64,000 nt of DNA. It comes from Bryoerythrophyllum caledonicum (lineage: Eukaryota; Streptophyta; Bryopsida; Pottiales; Pottiaceae). The stretch spans positions 25,718,602 through 25,782,601 of the forward strand of contig OZ020514.1 of assembly GCA_963971425.1 (NCBI GenBank). The letters are read 5' to 3'. The notes beneath the pieces were generated by a model. The model saw nothing but the letters and a program-made list of their open reading frames with translations. It was not told the origin of the DNA and did not search any database. Positions 1 to 11,090 of this stretch are shown here, piece by piece; the stretch's first letter is position 1, and each line of letters starts with the position of its first letter. The position numbers and the translations under genes are program-made.

Positions 1-3000
1 GTGAAAGAGTGGACAAGCAAGAAGACGTTGCTTCTCCTGGAGGCGTTGCCATTTGGGGACAGCTACTTTGTGGAAAACGCGGAGACGGAGGCGACAATAA
101 GGGCAACCTCACCAACATCAGGCAAAGAAGACGAGGCGAAGGCTGCATACGCTGCAGAGACACGAAGCAAGATTGACAGTATACCAGCAGAGACCCGAAA
201 GCTTGAACTTGACGAGAGCGCCGGAGCCAAGAAGGTGGGAGGTCACGGCCAAATCGTGGAAGAAGACCCCCGCACCAGGGACAACACCAACAACGAAGCC
301 ACTACAGCAGCTACAGTAACCGAGAGCAGAGACCATGGTCAGCGAGAGCACTTGAAGAATGCTTGTGGAACTCCAAGTAAGGGCCCAAATATTGTAGTTT
401 TAGAAGCTTTGTTGGCATTGAAAGATAAGGACAAGAGTGTTAGGATAACAAAAAACATTAAAACAAAAAACAATTCAATGTTAGAATAGTTTCAATCTAG
501 CAGATTGTAGAATTTTGCAACTAGTTTAAAGTCACCTAGCATCCATGAAACTGTTCCAAGAGTAGAGTCTACTAGAAAGGGGTCCAAATTGGTAATTAGC
601 AGGGAAGTTTGGAGCCACGAAGAGAGACGGGAGTGGAGGATGGCAGGAGCATTGTCTAGACCTTCGGGACCCTGGCAGCCCATTTCAGTGACTACGCCAC
701 TAGATACCAACCCCGACATACCAACAAGTGATGCAGGATCTCCAACTCCATGTCGAGTACAGCCTCTAACGTCTACGACGTTGTTGATGACTCCTCCAAG
801 GAGAGGTGCATTTCTTGAACTAACTATCCTTTTAGGCGAAGATCCAGAGCATCAAGTACTTTTGTTACCAGCTGGACCTCCTGAAGAGATACCTCGGACT
901 GCAAGGATGCCTAGCCTTGCTGAGTTGCAGGAAAATATCGCACCAAGGAGCACGGGACTTCGGGGAAGTATTCCTGGAGTGTCAAACACCGGAGACCAAG
1001 TCCCAGTCGGGCAAAAAGTCACTCAGTAGGATGCCAAAGTCCCGAGACGGATGCACATTCCTCGTCAGGTAAACTGAAGATTGAACCTCCAGTTTTTACC
1101 TTTAAGATTTTGGAAGAAATGGCGGGATATTCACGATGATGCTTGGGCTGGATCAATGGGACTTGGTGCATTCTATGAATACACATGGTCTCCACCTCGG
1201 GAGGAGTTGGTGCGGGATTTTGTGGAAGGATTCATCCATGAGAAACCCGAGGTACTAATTCCAGAGTCACCAGTGCGGGCAGTAGTCCGGGGCATCCCAG
1301 TCAACAATACTCATCAGGTGGTTCAAGAGGCCCTGAGTTTTGAAGGCAATCAGACTTTAATTGTATCCAAGAGCGCCAAGGATACACATCGACTGTATCA
1401 TAAACGTTTCAAGCTCACTCTTAAGCATTTTTCTACCGATGGTGTCCTTATAGCTGGATTTTCAGAGTTATACCAGACCCGCATCCAGGCCTTGGTGGAG
1501 GTACTATGTGTGAAGAAACTGTCTTCACACACAAGTAATGACCTCATGGCTCATCTGTATACTGCGGTGGAATCTAAGGATGGTAACTACGACTCGACAC
1601 CACTAGTGATATCTGGATTGCAATGGATGTTAATCCGAGTATATCTCGGGGGGATGTCTGAAATTCCAGGAGCAGAATTGATCAACGCTTAACGCAGGGC
1701 CAGGTTTCTACATGACGAGGAGTACATCGACGCAGATGTCCAAGTTGGCCACGAGAATCCCTTATCTGGCGCACCACTAGACTTGCATGAGAGTGATGTT
1801 TGAATCTCGAGGGTGGACCGTAAGAAACCCAATTCTTCTCACACCATCTCTAAAAGGACCACCTCCTCCAACGACTACACCTCCACGCAGACGGTCCATA
1901 AGGAACCAATCCAAGAAGAGGAGTCCCCCACAGAGCCCCATCCAAATCCGAAAGAAGACCCGACATGCTCAGCCTACAGGGACTCCCCAGACACTTGCAG
2001 CCAGTATAGCAGAGGAACTGATTCTTTGGAGCTTTAACAGATAGAGCAAGGTGTGGTCACCTCCAGTCAAAGATAGCTTTCACCAGTAGCTACCACGATG
2101 GGAGTAGAGTTCTCTAGCCCATTACCCAGAGTACCAAAGAGGTTGCGGAGGCTAGTCCACACCCATCTGGAGACGGACGAGGAGTCTCCACCACAATACA
2201 GACCAGGCACTTCTGAGGTTCCACAAGAGCAACCACGTATCATACTAGAGAAGGCGGTTCTAGAGGAGTTACCCTCCGTTCAGGACTCCAAGCCAACGGG
2301 CCAATCCTCCGAGGTTCTTCCAACAACTATGGCGTTGGAACAGATGATTTCCCAGGTCCAGCTGAAGTCACAAGAAGTTGCGGCAAGATTTCATGAAGCA
2401 CTGCAGTATCTGGACCTCAATACCAAAACGCTATCTTGAACTCACGAACTCCAAGGCCAATTGGAACAGACGCAGCCAACTCGAAATCAACTACTCGAGG
2501 ATCAGGCTCAACTCCAGAGAACAATTTAGGCACTCCAGATTCAACTACTTCTCGGGCCTTGGTGGATAAAAGAAAGGAGCTAGATACCTCGCAACTTAAG
2601 ATGTCCAGATTCGATCCCACGATCGTTGCAGCAGCTCATGTCAAGAGGGTGGAATTGGAGACTTAGATGAGTGCTCGACTTCGGGCTTTTGACTAGTTGG
2701 TGGTTGATAACCATCAATTTCTTCGTCGACTGGAGTTAGTAGAGGGGCGCGAGACGATCTCCAGTCGGGGGATAACCAAGCCCCTCCTTGGATGGGGCTA
2801 GATGGCAGGCTACTCCCCAGTCCAAGGCACCTACTGCCCGAGCGGTGACCCTTCCATGGAACCGGACGCTTCCTCTCCCAATTCGAGATTTTTAGCCTCA
2901 GACTACTCCTTTCTGGGGAACAGCTTATCCTTTCCAGGGTGGCTCTAGTTCTAGACCCATTTAAGGTCCAGCAATGGTTCCTTCAGGATCTCGAGATGTC

Positions 3001-3423
3001 CAAGGTGGAAGAGGACCGCCAGTGTTCCACATGGCTACTATGGAGCATTACGCTCGAGCAGGAGGCTACGGAGTTCCATATCTTTATCCACCTCCGGGAC
3101 ATTATCCGTTTAGCGGAGTATCTGGACACTATGGTATGGGTTCTAGTACGGGAGGGCATGCACCGCAGTATCAGCAATATTATCCGATGGCTCCTCCAAT
3201 CACTTTTCCAGGGCCAGTCGAGACGCCTATTCCGCCTCCAAGGGTGGAATTGACGAAGACACTCAAGCCGAAGATAGTTTCAGGACCCGAATCGATCAAG
3301 CTGAAGGCAATAGTATCCAGTTCTAGACATGATTTACAAGCAGCGACTAGTTTAGAGCCTGGAGTCGGTTTGATGAGCACTGATGATCTTCCCCGCGAGG
3401 TAGTTCTTCCTTCAAGTGGCTAG
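1..3423 (+). pseudogene. Decayed long ORF of an LTR retrotransposon (3' internal region)
   Basis: One reading frame (frame 1) can be followed from base 1 to the stop at 3421-3423 and is broken by stop codons, not by frameshifts. Stops are at 487, 508, 1027, 1075, 1690, 1801, 2035, 2437 and 2527, with several more before 2960. The longest open block (1081-1692, 203 codons) is a basic/aromatic domain I do not recognise. The part from about 1810 to 2300 is Pro/Glu/Ser-rich, and the end (2974-3423) is Gly/Tyr/Pro-rich. The frame ends about 120 bases before a polypurine tract and LTR-like start, so I infer it is the last internal ORF of an LTR element. No protease, RT or integrase motif is visible. 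The 5' end lies outside the window. The function of the protein is unknown. Confidence 0.5.
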
Positions 3424-3542
3424 AGATGTCCAGTAGAGCTTCAGAGGTGACTTCATACTCTCGATATTAGTAACCAATATTTTGTGTCTAGAGTTATGTT
3501 TCTCTCCAGCACCACATGAACATCTGAGGGCAGATGTTGTTC

Positions 3543-3554
3543 AAAAGGGGATAA
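3543..3554 (+). promoter_or_regulatory. Polypurine tract before 3' LTR
   Basis: AAAAGGGGATAA is directly followed by TGTTAACCGG. A purine run ending just before a TG dinucleotide is the usual plus-strand priming site at the 3' LTR boundary of LTR retrotransposons. It lies downstream of the decayed ORF ending at 3423. Confidence 0.5.
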
Positions 3555-4619
3555 TGTTAACCGGAGATTTAGGCTTATTATAAGGTCCCGGTAGTAATTT
3601 TTCGAGGTTACTAAGTAGTTATAGTTAAAAAGTAAACCAGTGGATGAATCCGGACAGTGGATGAAATTGTCCTGAATGTCAGTGGATGAAATTGTCTGAA
3701 CTTTGGATGAAATTGTCCGGACATGGATGTCATCCATCCAAACACCTTTCATCTATTAGGGAAGATTAGGGTTTGGAGGGGGTAGAGAGTGGCCCTCTAG
3801 GACTTGGAGGCTTTTTTTTTAATTTTTCCTCTCCTCTCTCTTGGTGTGTGGATCTCTCTTGGTGTGTTAGAGTTAGTGTAGATGTGTGGTTAGAGAGCTA
3901 GAACTTGAAGTTGTAGTGAGTATGGAAGAGGTTTGTGAAGGTTTGAGGAAGTAAAGCATGAATTGGGTTCTACTTCTTGTGTGTTTGTGTTAGTGTTATG
4001 AATGTGTGAGTAGATCTGGTGGTTAGAAGAGCATTTATGGTGCAACTTGGTTGTAGGTATTGTAGATCTGGCCTAAATACACTAGATCTGGTATAGATCT
4101 AGCTTGATCTACAAAATCCTAATCAAATCTAGCATGTTAGAGTTAGAATCAAGCCCGGATCTGTTGTGGATATGGTCTGATTTGTTGTAATCAAGTGCGG
4201 AAACATCTGTGCGTTAAACTTAAGAAAAACTACAGAAACAAAGTCCCAACTAACTCTGAATTCAGATCTAGATTCAGATCTAGGTTGAATATGAGGTTAT
4301 AGACTCAATACAAGTCAGATCCTTTGCTTGTGTCTTATTGCTTGGAACTATAGTTTGAACGAACGTAGAGAAGATGTTTCACTTTATTTTTAGGTGAAAT
4401 CACCCTTTAACAGTAGTGAACTTAGTTCTTATGTGTGAAGTGTTGCAAGGGTTGCACCTAGTACAACCGGTTGGAGCTTGCTTTGGGAGATCGCTCGGAA
4501 GAGCTCAAGGAGAGGTTAGGTAGAGTCTGACGATCCACAGGGACCAGAAGTAGCCTGGAGGGGGAGGGAGGGTACTGCAGGGGTGAGCCTGGTAGCTCCT
4601 AGGGCACGGAGAATCCGTG
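3555..4619 (+). repeat. Probable 3' LTR (right end not defined)
   Basis: Starts with TGTTAACCGG after a polypurine tract. It has no coding potential and contains a T-rich stretch near 3812-3828 and many AGATCT/AGATCTGG words between 4010 and 4330. No second LTR copy is in the window, so the end is a guess: sequence character changes near 4620, where ATCCGG-rich DNA begins. A short tandem array sits at 3640-3730. Confidence 0.4.
3640..3730. repeat. Short tandem repeat, GTGGATGAAATTGTC units
   Basis: Four or five imperfect copies of a roughly 15-25-base unit containing GGATGAAATTGTC, separated by short CCGGACA-like spacers, inside the probable LTR. Confidence 0.6.
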
Positions 4620-4983
4620 TCAACCCGGATTCCGGTTGCGGCCGGAATTTTTCCTTACGATAGAGGAGAAAGCCTGAGGTGTATGTCTAGAAGGGAGTCT
4701 ATGTGCAAATCTACCACTCATCCAATAGAACCACTGAGCATCAACCGGAATGTCGTTGTAGTCCGGACGAACCCCTGAGTGACCGTATCCGGAAGGCCTT
4801 CTGGATGATGTGAGAGGGCAAATCCGACAGCAACAAACCAACTACCGGTTAGCAAAGTAGGAAGAGTGGGGGTCTAGCCACTATAAGTCTCAAGACAGTG
4901 GGGAATCCGACCACTTACACAAAATAGGATCAGTGGTACCGGGCCACTCGATTAAAAACTCCGGAAGAAAACTCCGTCTAAAA

Positions 4984-5047
4984 CATCCGGAATCCGGAAG
5001 GATCCGGAAGATGAAGAAAAGGACATCCGGAATCCGGAAGGATCCGG
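4984..5047. repeat. Two direct copies of an ATCCGGAATCCGG block
   Basis: A 25-base block (4984-5008) is repeated exactly at 5023-5047. It is built from ATCCGGA words, which stay over-represented from about 4.6 to 10.9 kb and mark this region as one retroelement family. Region 4620-5279 holds no coding signal. Confidence 0.6.
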
Positions 5048-5279
5048 ATGAGTAGATCGAGGGATGAATAGGAACGCTAAACAATAGGTTATAGTGTGGT
5101 AGTATTTAGTTGTACTTATCATTTGAGAAAGAAACAATAGGTCTCTGTGGGAACGAATTTAGAGCGGATACTTTGAATACACTTAGCTACAATTAAATGC
5201 TATCCGGAGGAATACTCACTCTACGAACTGCAACACCATGTTATGGCGTAGTCCGTTTCTAGTATGATGTACTGGTGCT

Positions 5280-5751
5280 ACTGACTTCCTAAAGGTTGGC
5301 ACGGGTCAATGAAGTCGACTCCCCACTTCTCGAAAGGTGCCAATGGTACAATTGGGGTCATTGGCCAATGGTTCTAGAAAGTGGGATTTTCGGTGCGTTG
5401 GCATGGGTCACAGCTGTGGATGAAGCTTCGGATGTCCCGAGTTAGGTGTTGCCACCAATATCTGGCGCTCTAGATTCTTTGGACGGTAGTGACGGCTGCA
5501 AAATGACCTACAGCCGATCCATCGTGTAAACTTCGGATAACTGTAATCCGGAACTTAGGCTCCATGCATCTCCTCAATACATCATCCGGACTCACCTGGA
5601 AGAGTATTTCCTTGATAAGCGAAGAAAGGGCTGTCCGGTGTAGAAAAACATTCTTCTCTTCTAGAGTCAGTCCAACCGGGTAGCAATGAGTACGGAAGTA
5701 CTCTCGTATGCGCAATACCTCCGGTTCTTCGTCTTCTTTGGTCATGAACAC
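5280..5751 (-). pseudogene. Ty3/gypsy integrase N-terminal part
   Basis: Minus strand. The reverse complement encodes an H2C2-type integrase zinc-binding domain, with HDGSAVGHF supplying the His pair and CDPCQRT the Cys pair. It is followed by the linker PLAPFEKWGVDF that normally opens the integrase catalytic core. The core is missing after about 5280, so no DDE triad remains. Stops interrupt the frame, for example after TTVQRI and after ENPTF. It is downstream of RNase H at 5.9-6.2 kb in the same orientation, as expected for a Ty3/gypsy pol. Confidence 0.75.
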
Positions 5752-5936
5752 CGAATTTCCCCAGAAACATGAAGTATTTCCGGATTGAGGATGTTTACCG
5801 GAGTTGCGATGTCTGGAAACTCATCCGGAAAGTCTGCCCGAGGCTCAATCAGGCTTTCTGGGCCCCTCTAATGCAACAAGTAATCTGCATTTGAATTGGA
5901 CTTATTGGACTTGACTTGCACCTCATAATTAAACTT

Positions 5937-6430
5937 CTAGAGAAGAAGTATCCACCTGGCCAGTCGTCCTGACATATCTGGCTTATTCACTAGGTATTTT
6001 AAGGAGTCATGATCCGTATGGAAAATCACCTTATACCCTAGTAAATAGTAACGGAACTTCTTGCACGCGTAGATTACAGCCAAGGCTTCCCTTTCGGTGG
6101 TCGTGTAGTTCCTCTTCGCTGGTTTCATCTGACGGCTGGCGAAGTAGATAGGTCTCTCCCGTTGCTCCCCATCCAGCTACCACACGATCGCTCCTAAACA
6201 CCATCCGGATGCGTCCAGCGTAACGCGGAACTCCTTCGTCCAAGCCGGTAGGGCCAAAATTGGTGCTATCACCAATCGCATCTTCATCTCTTCAAAGGCT
6301 GCTTGCTTGACTTCGGTCCACGCGTACTCAATTTCCTTTCTCAGCACCTCCGTCAACAGCATGGCGATCCGGGCATAACTTTCAATGCATCTCCAGTAAT
6401 ATCCGGTACAGCCGAGAAATCCACATAGCT
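5937..6430 (-). pseudogene. Ty3/gypsy RT tail and RNase H
   Basis: Minus strand. About 6430-6250 encodes the C-terminal RT thumb/connection (FLGCTGYYW, then LLTEVLRKE). It runs into RNase H with VTLDASGWCLGA (first catalytic Asp in DASG), REALAVIYACKKFR (Glu) and FHTDHDSLKYL (Asp). These are diagnostic RNase H residues of Ty3/gypsy pol. The frame is interrupted by stops and shifts near 6175-6240. Protease and the RT fingers/palm (YVDD) are absent: the sequence upstream is gag. Confidence 0.8.
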
Positions 6431-7110
6431 TGGCCTTCTCCGATCGCTCCTCTTGGCTTTCTTCTTCTTTTCTTCTCGTTCACTTCTCCTTAACGATTTC
6501 CGCAAGGACCAGGCAGAGTTCTCGTAATTCTGGGCAGCCTCCATTGCTCCTCTTAGGGTGGTAGGTCGGGTCTGCCGGATTTGGAATCCCATATCCTCGG
6601 AGAACCCTGCTACATACCACTCGATCTGAACGCTTGGTGCGATCTCCATAGTCAGCTTCTAGATTAGTGCCTTCACTCTTTGCCCGTACCTTCGTACTGA
6701 TTCGTGGGGCTTCATGCTCATCTTGCTCAACCTGCCGAGAGCTCAGGCTTCTCCATCTGCTTCTCAAAAAGTTTGGAGGAATAAGGGGATCACCGTATTC
6801 TAATCCTCATGTACCTCATCTGCTAGATCTTGGTACTACTTCAGAGCTTCTCCTTTGAGTAAGCCTTCAAAAATTCTCCTCTTTGACTCGCCTCCTTCTT
6901 CATTTGCCAAGGCCGTAGATTCGAACTCTCTGTACCAATCAACCACGTCCTGCCGTCCATCTCCTTTGAATCTCTTGTACTTGAGAAGCATGGCAGGGGC
7001 CATGTCTTCCTCGGGTGTTACTTCTTCTCGCTCCCAGGAATCTTCCGAATCCGGATCCGGATCCGCACAAACCAGATTCGCCTCTTCCCTCTAGAAACTA
7101 ACAACTCCTT
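6431..7110 (-). pseudogene. Ty3/gypsy gag
   Basis: Minus strand. The reverse complement reads KYKRFKGDGRQDVVDWYREF, then FEGLLKGEAL, and later VAGFSEDMGFQIR and AMEAAQNYENSAW. This is the typical retrotransposon gag (capsid-like) domain pattern, followed by a Lys/Arg/Glu-rich tail. In-frame stops occur, for example after GEALK. The gag tail is joined almost directly to the RT thumb at about 6430, so this copy is an internal-deletion derivative. Confidence 0.75.
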
Positions 7111-8724
7111 CTTCTGTGGTAACAACCACAATCACCTCCTCTGATCTTGACGCAAAGGTGGCTGGAGAAATCAAGCTAGGGCCAGGAATCCCTGATGTAC
7201 TTTATCTTCGATTCTCTAGTCGGGTTGACCTTCTTTTCTCCAACATCTGAAGGTGCTTCCGGTTCATAGGGTAGTGTCTAGGTAAAACTCCATATCTACC
7301 TTTGAACCTCCGGATCTAGGTCAACACTTGTGGCCCCCGGATCTCAACTCTACTCAAGGTCATCAAACCAGAAGTTCCTTCCGGATTTGAAAACAACAGA
7401 ATCCGGTCATACATTTACAAACTCCAATCCGAATGTCCTTCTAACAAACTATTAGAATCCCCGGCAACGACGCAGTTGTTTTTACGTGTCGGAACACGGT
7501 TGTTGCAAGTGCATCCCCTTGAGTGTTTTAAGTGACCAAAACACCCCAAGTGGTGACTCGTGTATCGTTCCAGGGATTCAAGTGAAGTTTGCTAGATTAG
7601 GACAATCCAGTTATGACTCCTTCCTAAACTTCCTCTTATTCTTCTTATCCAATCAGGCTTAATCCGATTATTTCACCTTCTCGGTTATCCGGACTGTCCT
7701 TCCTTACTTTCTCGTTTCCGGTTTTGAATCCGGATCCGGTAATAATCAACCATACATACACACCAGTAATCAGCTCTAGTTTTTCCTCATGGCATTAGCT
7801 ATTGGAGGACGCGTCCTATTTGGAGAGGGACGGTGTGCAAAACTCTCCCCTCGTAGATTAGAGTGGCAAAAGACTCCACTATCAATCCTAATCTCGTCTA
7901 CACATGACAAACACGCGCACCAGGTTGGTGTCTACCTCCTCACAACTATTGGAATGTTATCCGACAGCCAGTCACGCAAAAGGTATTCCAACCCTCCGCT
8001 TACTACAACGATGGGAATCCTAGAATATCCGGATCCGGTTATGACCAGTTACGGTTTCTAACCCTTTCGCGGAATCCTGTAGAAACCCGGATCCCTTACC
8101 TTTTCCTCTCCACCCAATTCAGGCTTCACAAAGGTTACAGAACCATTCAAAATAAGGTACGTCCGTGACAAGGACCACTTCGGAACTCACACAAACAGGG
8201 ATAGATAGGTGTCAAAATAAAAAGACACAAACTTAACATTAAAAGTGGACAGCCCATCTCATACAAACTGGGGAAACAACGCCCCGTAGTTGGGTGCTTG
8301 CAAACCCCCTTCCTAACACTAAGATAACGGGAACCGGATTCTAGCTGCGGCAGCGACCTCGCAAGGCGTCCGACCTACACACCAAAACCCTAAGTTGCCC
8401 AGGTCCGTAATCTTTCCTGCTTTTACGATTAGGTCGACTAGCAAGACCCAAACCACCTTGAAACTAACAACAAAATACCCTCCCTTTGGGCGTCAAAACA
8501 CAACACCCAAGAACCCACGATCAAAACGGGTACTGACACTTGTCCACCACTTCCTAACTATCTACGACCAGATCCGAAAGTTACGGATCCGATCCACCTT
8601 TTTCGGAACAGGTTCCGGATCCGGGTAAAATCCTAATAATCGAGTGACCTCGGTGACCGTTTAACTCTACTTCTAAACTCCTAACCTCCTACGGCTAATT
8701 TCTTGTGCACAAGGCAGGGGAGCC
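7111..8724. other. Retroelement spacer without recognisable gene
   Basis: No coding region I can support. The sequence is rich in GGATCCGG/ATCCGG words and has short frames only. It lies between the accessory ORF and gag of the minus-strand gypsy element and is probably its degraded leader or spacer. Confidence 0.4.
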
Positions 8725-10570
8725 ATCCTACTCCTTGTCTTCTTGGTCCTGACCTTCATCTTCCTGTGAAGAATCCGAGAGTCTTACCATTGATGTCCCA
8801 ACTTGTGGTGAAGCCGGTTCCTCCTCTTCGATCTTGTCCTCCGGCTTCTGCACCTCAATCTGCTGGCTTGTAGGGGTCCTCTCCTCCGCCTCACGAGTGA
8901 TGGTCTACGAAGCAGACCGGGTCCTCTGCATGGGGGTTGCCTTCTCGAAAATGCACAGGGTCCGCCTCTTGGAGACTCGCGAATCCGGTGTGTCGATCTC
9001 CACCTTACTCGCCTTCCTCGGTCGAACCCTCGTCTTCAACTGAGACAACGATGGAAGCACATCCTTCCGCTTCTTGGGTTCCAGAGTCGAGACCTGGGGT
9101 TTGGAATCCGGATCCAAAACCGGAAACGGGAAAGTAAGGATCTGAAACCGCCAGCACTACCGGAAGTGCCTCCGTTGGCTCGGAATCAGGAGGCACCTTC
9201 TACTTACCTTTCCCAATATCCCGGAAGATCCCTGCGCGAATCTTGCGGCACTCTTCCAGCACCTTCTCCATCTTAGAGTGGTACTCCACTAACACACCGA
9301 CAAGTTTCTTCGCCACCGGGCCGTCCATCTTCCGGGCCTCATCAAATCCGGCGACGAACATTTTCGCCTTCAGCAACACATCTCCTAGCTGCTGTACAAA
9401 CTCCGTCACCTGGGTAAGAGCAATCGCAGAATCATTGGCCTTACCCATCGCTGCAGTCAGCTCCACCTCCTTCTGGCTCAAGGTCGTCTTCATCTTCCGA
9501 TTCCGGTTTTCCATGGAGACGAGTCGTGCCTCCAGCTTGTGCACGTTTCAGGGTTGCAATTTCTGCTCCAGTTGTCTGCAAATCTCGTCTGCTCCCACGT
9601 CTCCCGCAATCCAGCACGCCTTAGCCAAGATGACCTCGATCTGCTCGTAAGTCTCCTTCGTCTTCTCGTATCCTTCCGCAATCATGTCGAAAGGATGTTC
9701 CTCTTCCATCTCCTTGCCGACCTTCTTTCGGCGAATAGGAGGGGTCGTGTTGCTCCTCTCTGTCTGCTTCCTCTTCTTCCTCGAGCTAACTGTCGATGGG
9801 GGGATGTCGTCATCGGAGGAATTCGAGTCCGAATCCGAATCCGAATCCGGTGTATGCTTGAATTCCGCATCCGGTTTTGTGTTTTCCCAGCCATGACTCG
9901 CCAACACCTTGGCCGTCTCGTAGGAGGTCTTCTTGTTGTCGTACAGCAAATCCTCGTGCTCGTACAAGTGATACAGGAATGGGGAGTTTGAAGTAGGTCA
10001 CACCTTCCCCAATCCGGTCAGGAACTTACTTACCGGTTCCCGCACGATGTTTCCCCACGCCACCTTCCGCTCGCCGGTGTACGCTCCCCAGATCGTGCTG
10101 GCCAAAGTTGTGGTAGTCTTCGATGGCCGATCCGGATACTGGATCGGGAACAGGAACTCGTATACCCTTCTCGCCCTCGGGTCCTTACAGTCCGCCACCG
10201 TCAAGCCGTCCTTTGGATCCGCCTTCCGTGCAAACTTCTCATCGACAAAGCATTCCCGAAGTGAGCACATTCCTTCTCCGCGGGTCGAGAATCCATAGAC
10301 TTCGCTCCTCATTGTTGATGTCCACTTCTCCGGCTTCCCGCGGATTGTGCCGTCGAATTCGTTGGAGACCCCATCCAATAGCTCCCGGACCATGGCGTTG
10401 TCCCTGAAAGCCCATGTCTGCTCCCGAAATCCAAAGCATCCCATCATCTTCAAGTCTACATCCAACGCCTTCCGGTCACTCTCGGATTCAAGAACCACCG
10501 GAACCACATTCCGGAGGTTCACGATTGATTCGGTTGGCGCCCTGCTGCTGGTCGCCTTCTTCAACGTCAT
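8725..10570 (-). pseudogene. Accessory ORF upstream of gag in minus-strand gypsy element
   Basis: Minus strand. A single frame from 10570 to about 9005 is interrupted by TGA (near 9998 and 9548) and TAG (9200). A shift to another frame near 9100 continues an acidic tail to about 8725. The N-terminal 190 codons form a globular unknown domain (WAFRDNAMVRELLDGV; TIWGAYTGERKVAWGN; after the stop, SPFLYHLYEHEDLLYD). Then come a Ser/Asp run, a basic KKRKQ nuclear-signal-like patch, and a long Glu/Lys/Gln-rich helical stretch likely to be a coiled coil. It ends upstream of gag in the same orientation, so I infer an extra ORF carried by this retroelement family. No enzymatic motif is visible. Confidence 0.5.
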
Positions 10571-11090
10571 TGCAACTACCCTCTCTCTGGATATGAATCC
10601 AGACTCTTTCTAACGGATCCGTAGAGAAATCCGCACTCAAACCCTAACCCACAAAGGTGGCGCTTCCGACTCACCAAGCTCACTCTCACCACCCTCAGCC
10701 GCACACAATCGCTCACCTGCCGCTAAACAACCCTGGAGATCACTAAGAAAGATGAGAGGAAGAACCCTGGGATTAACTATTTATTTCCGGTCCGGTAATC
10801 ATTACCTGAATCCAAATCCGCGGCCGGTTATGGCCGTTAAACCGGGGGACGGTTCTGACCATTAGATCCTGATCTTAGTTCCATCCTACCGAGACCGGAA
10901 TCGGGCTAGAGATGCCCGGATTCTTTCTTAGTGATTTTAGGGTTTTTAGTTTTAGGCTACGAGTGCTTGTGATAGTTTTCAGTAAAACTATCTATTTATA
11001 ATGGGGATGTTTCCTATTTCCAAAAAACCACCGTCCATTTGCCTTTTACTTACACTAAGACCTTAATTCCATAAAAACTAGGTTCCGACA
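10571..11090. other. Noncoding retroelement 5' region and junction
   Basis: No gene. Contains stretches resembling a 5' leader or LTR edge of the minus-strand element (TTTAGGGTTTTTAG near 10940, TATTTATAATGG near 10990). At about 11090 the sequence switches abruptly into the middle of an RNase H domain in the opposite orientation, marking a rearrangement or nested-insertion boundary. Confidence 0.4.
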
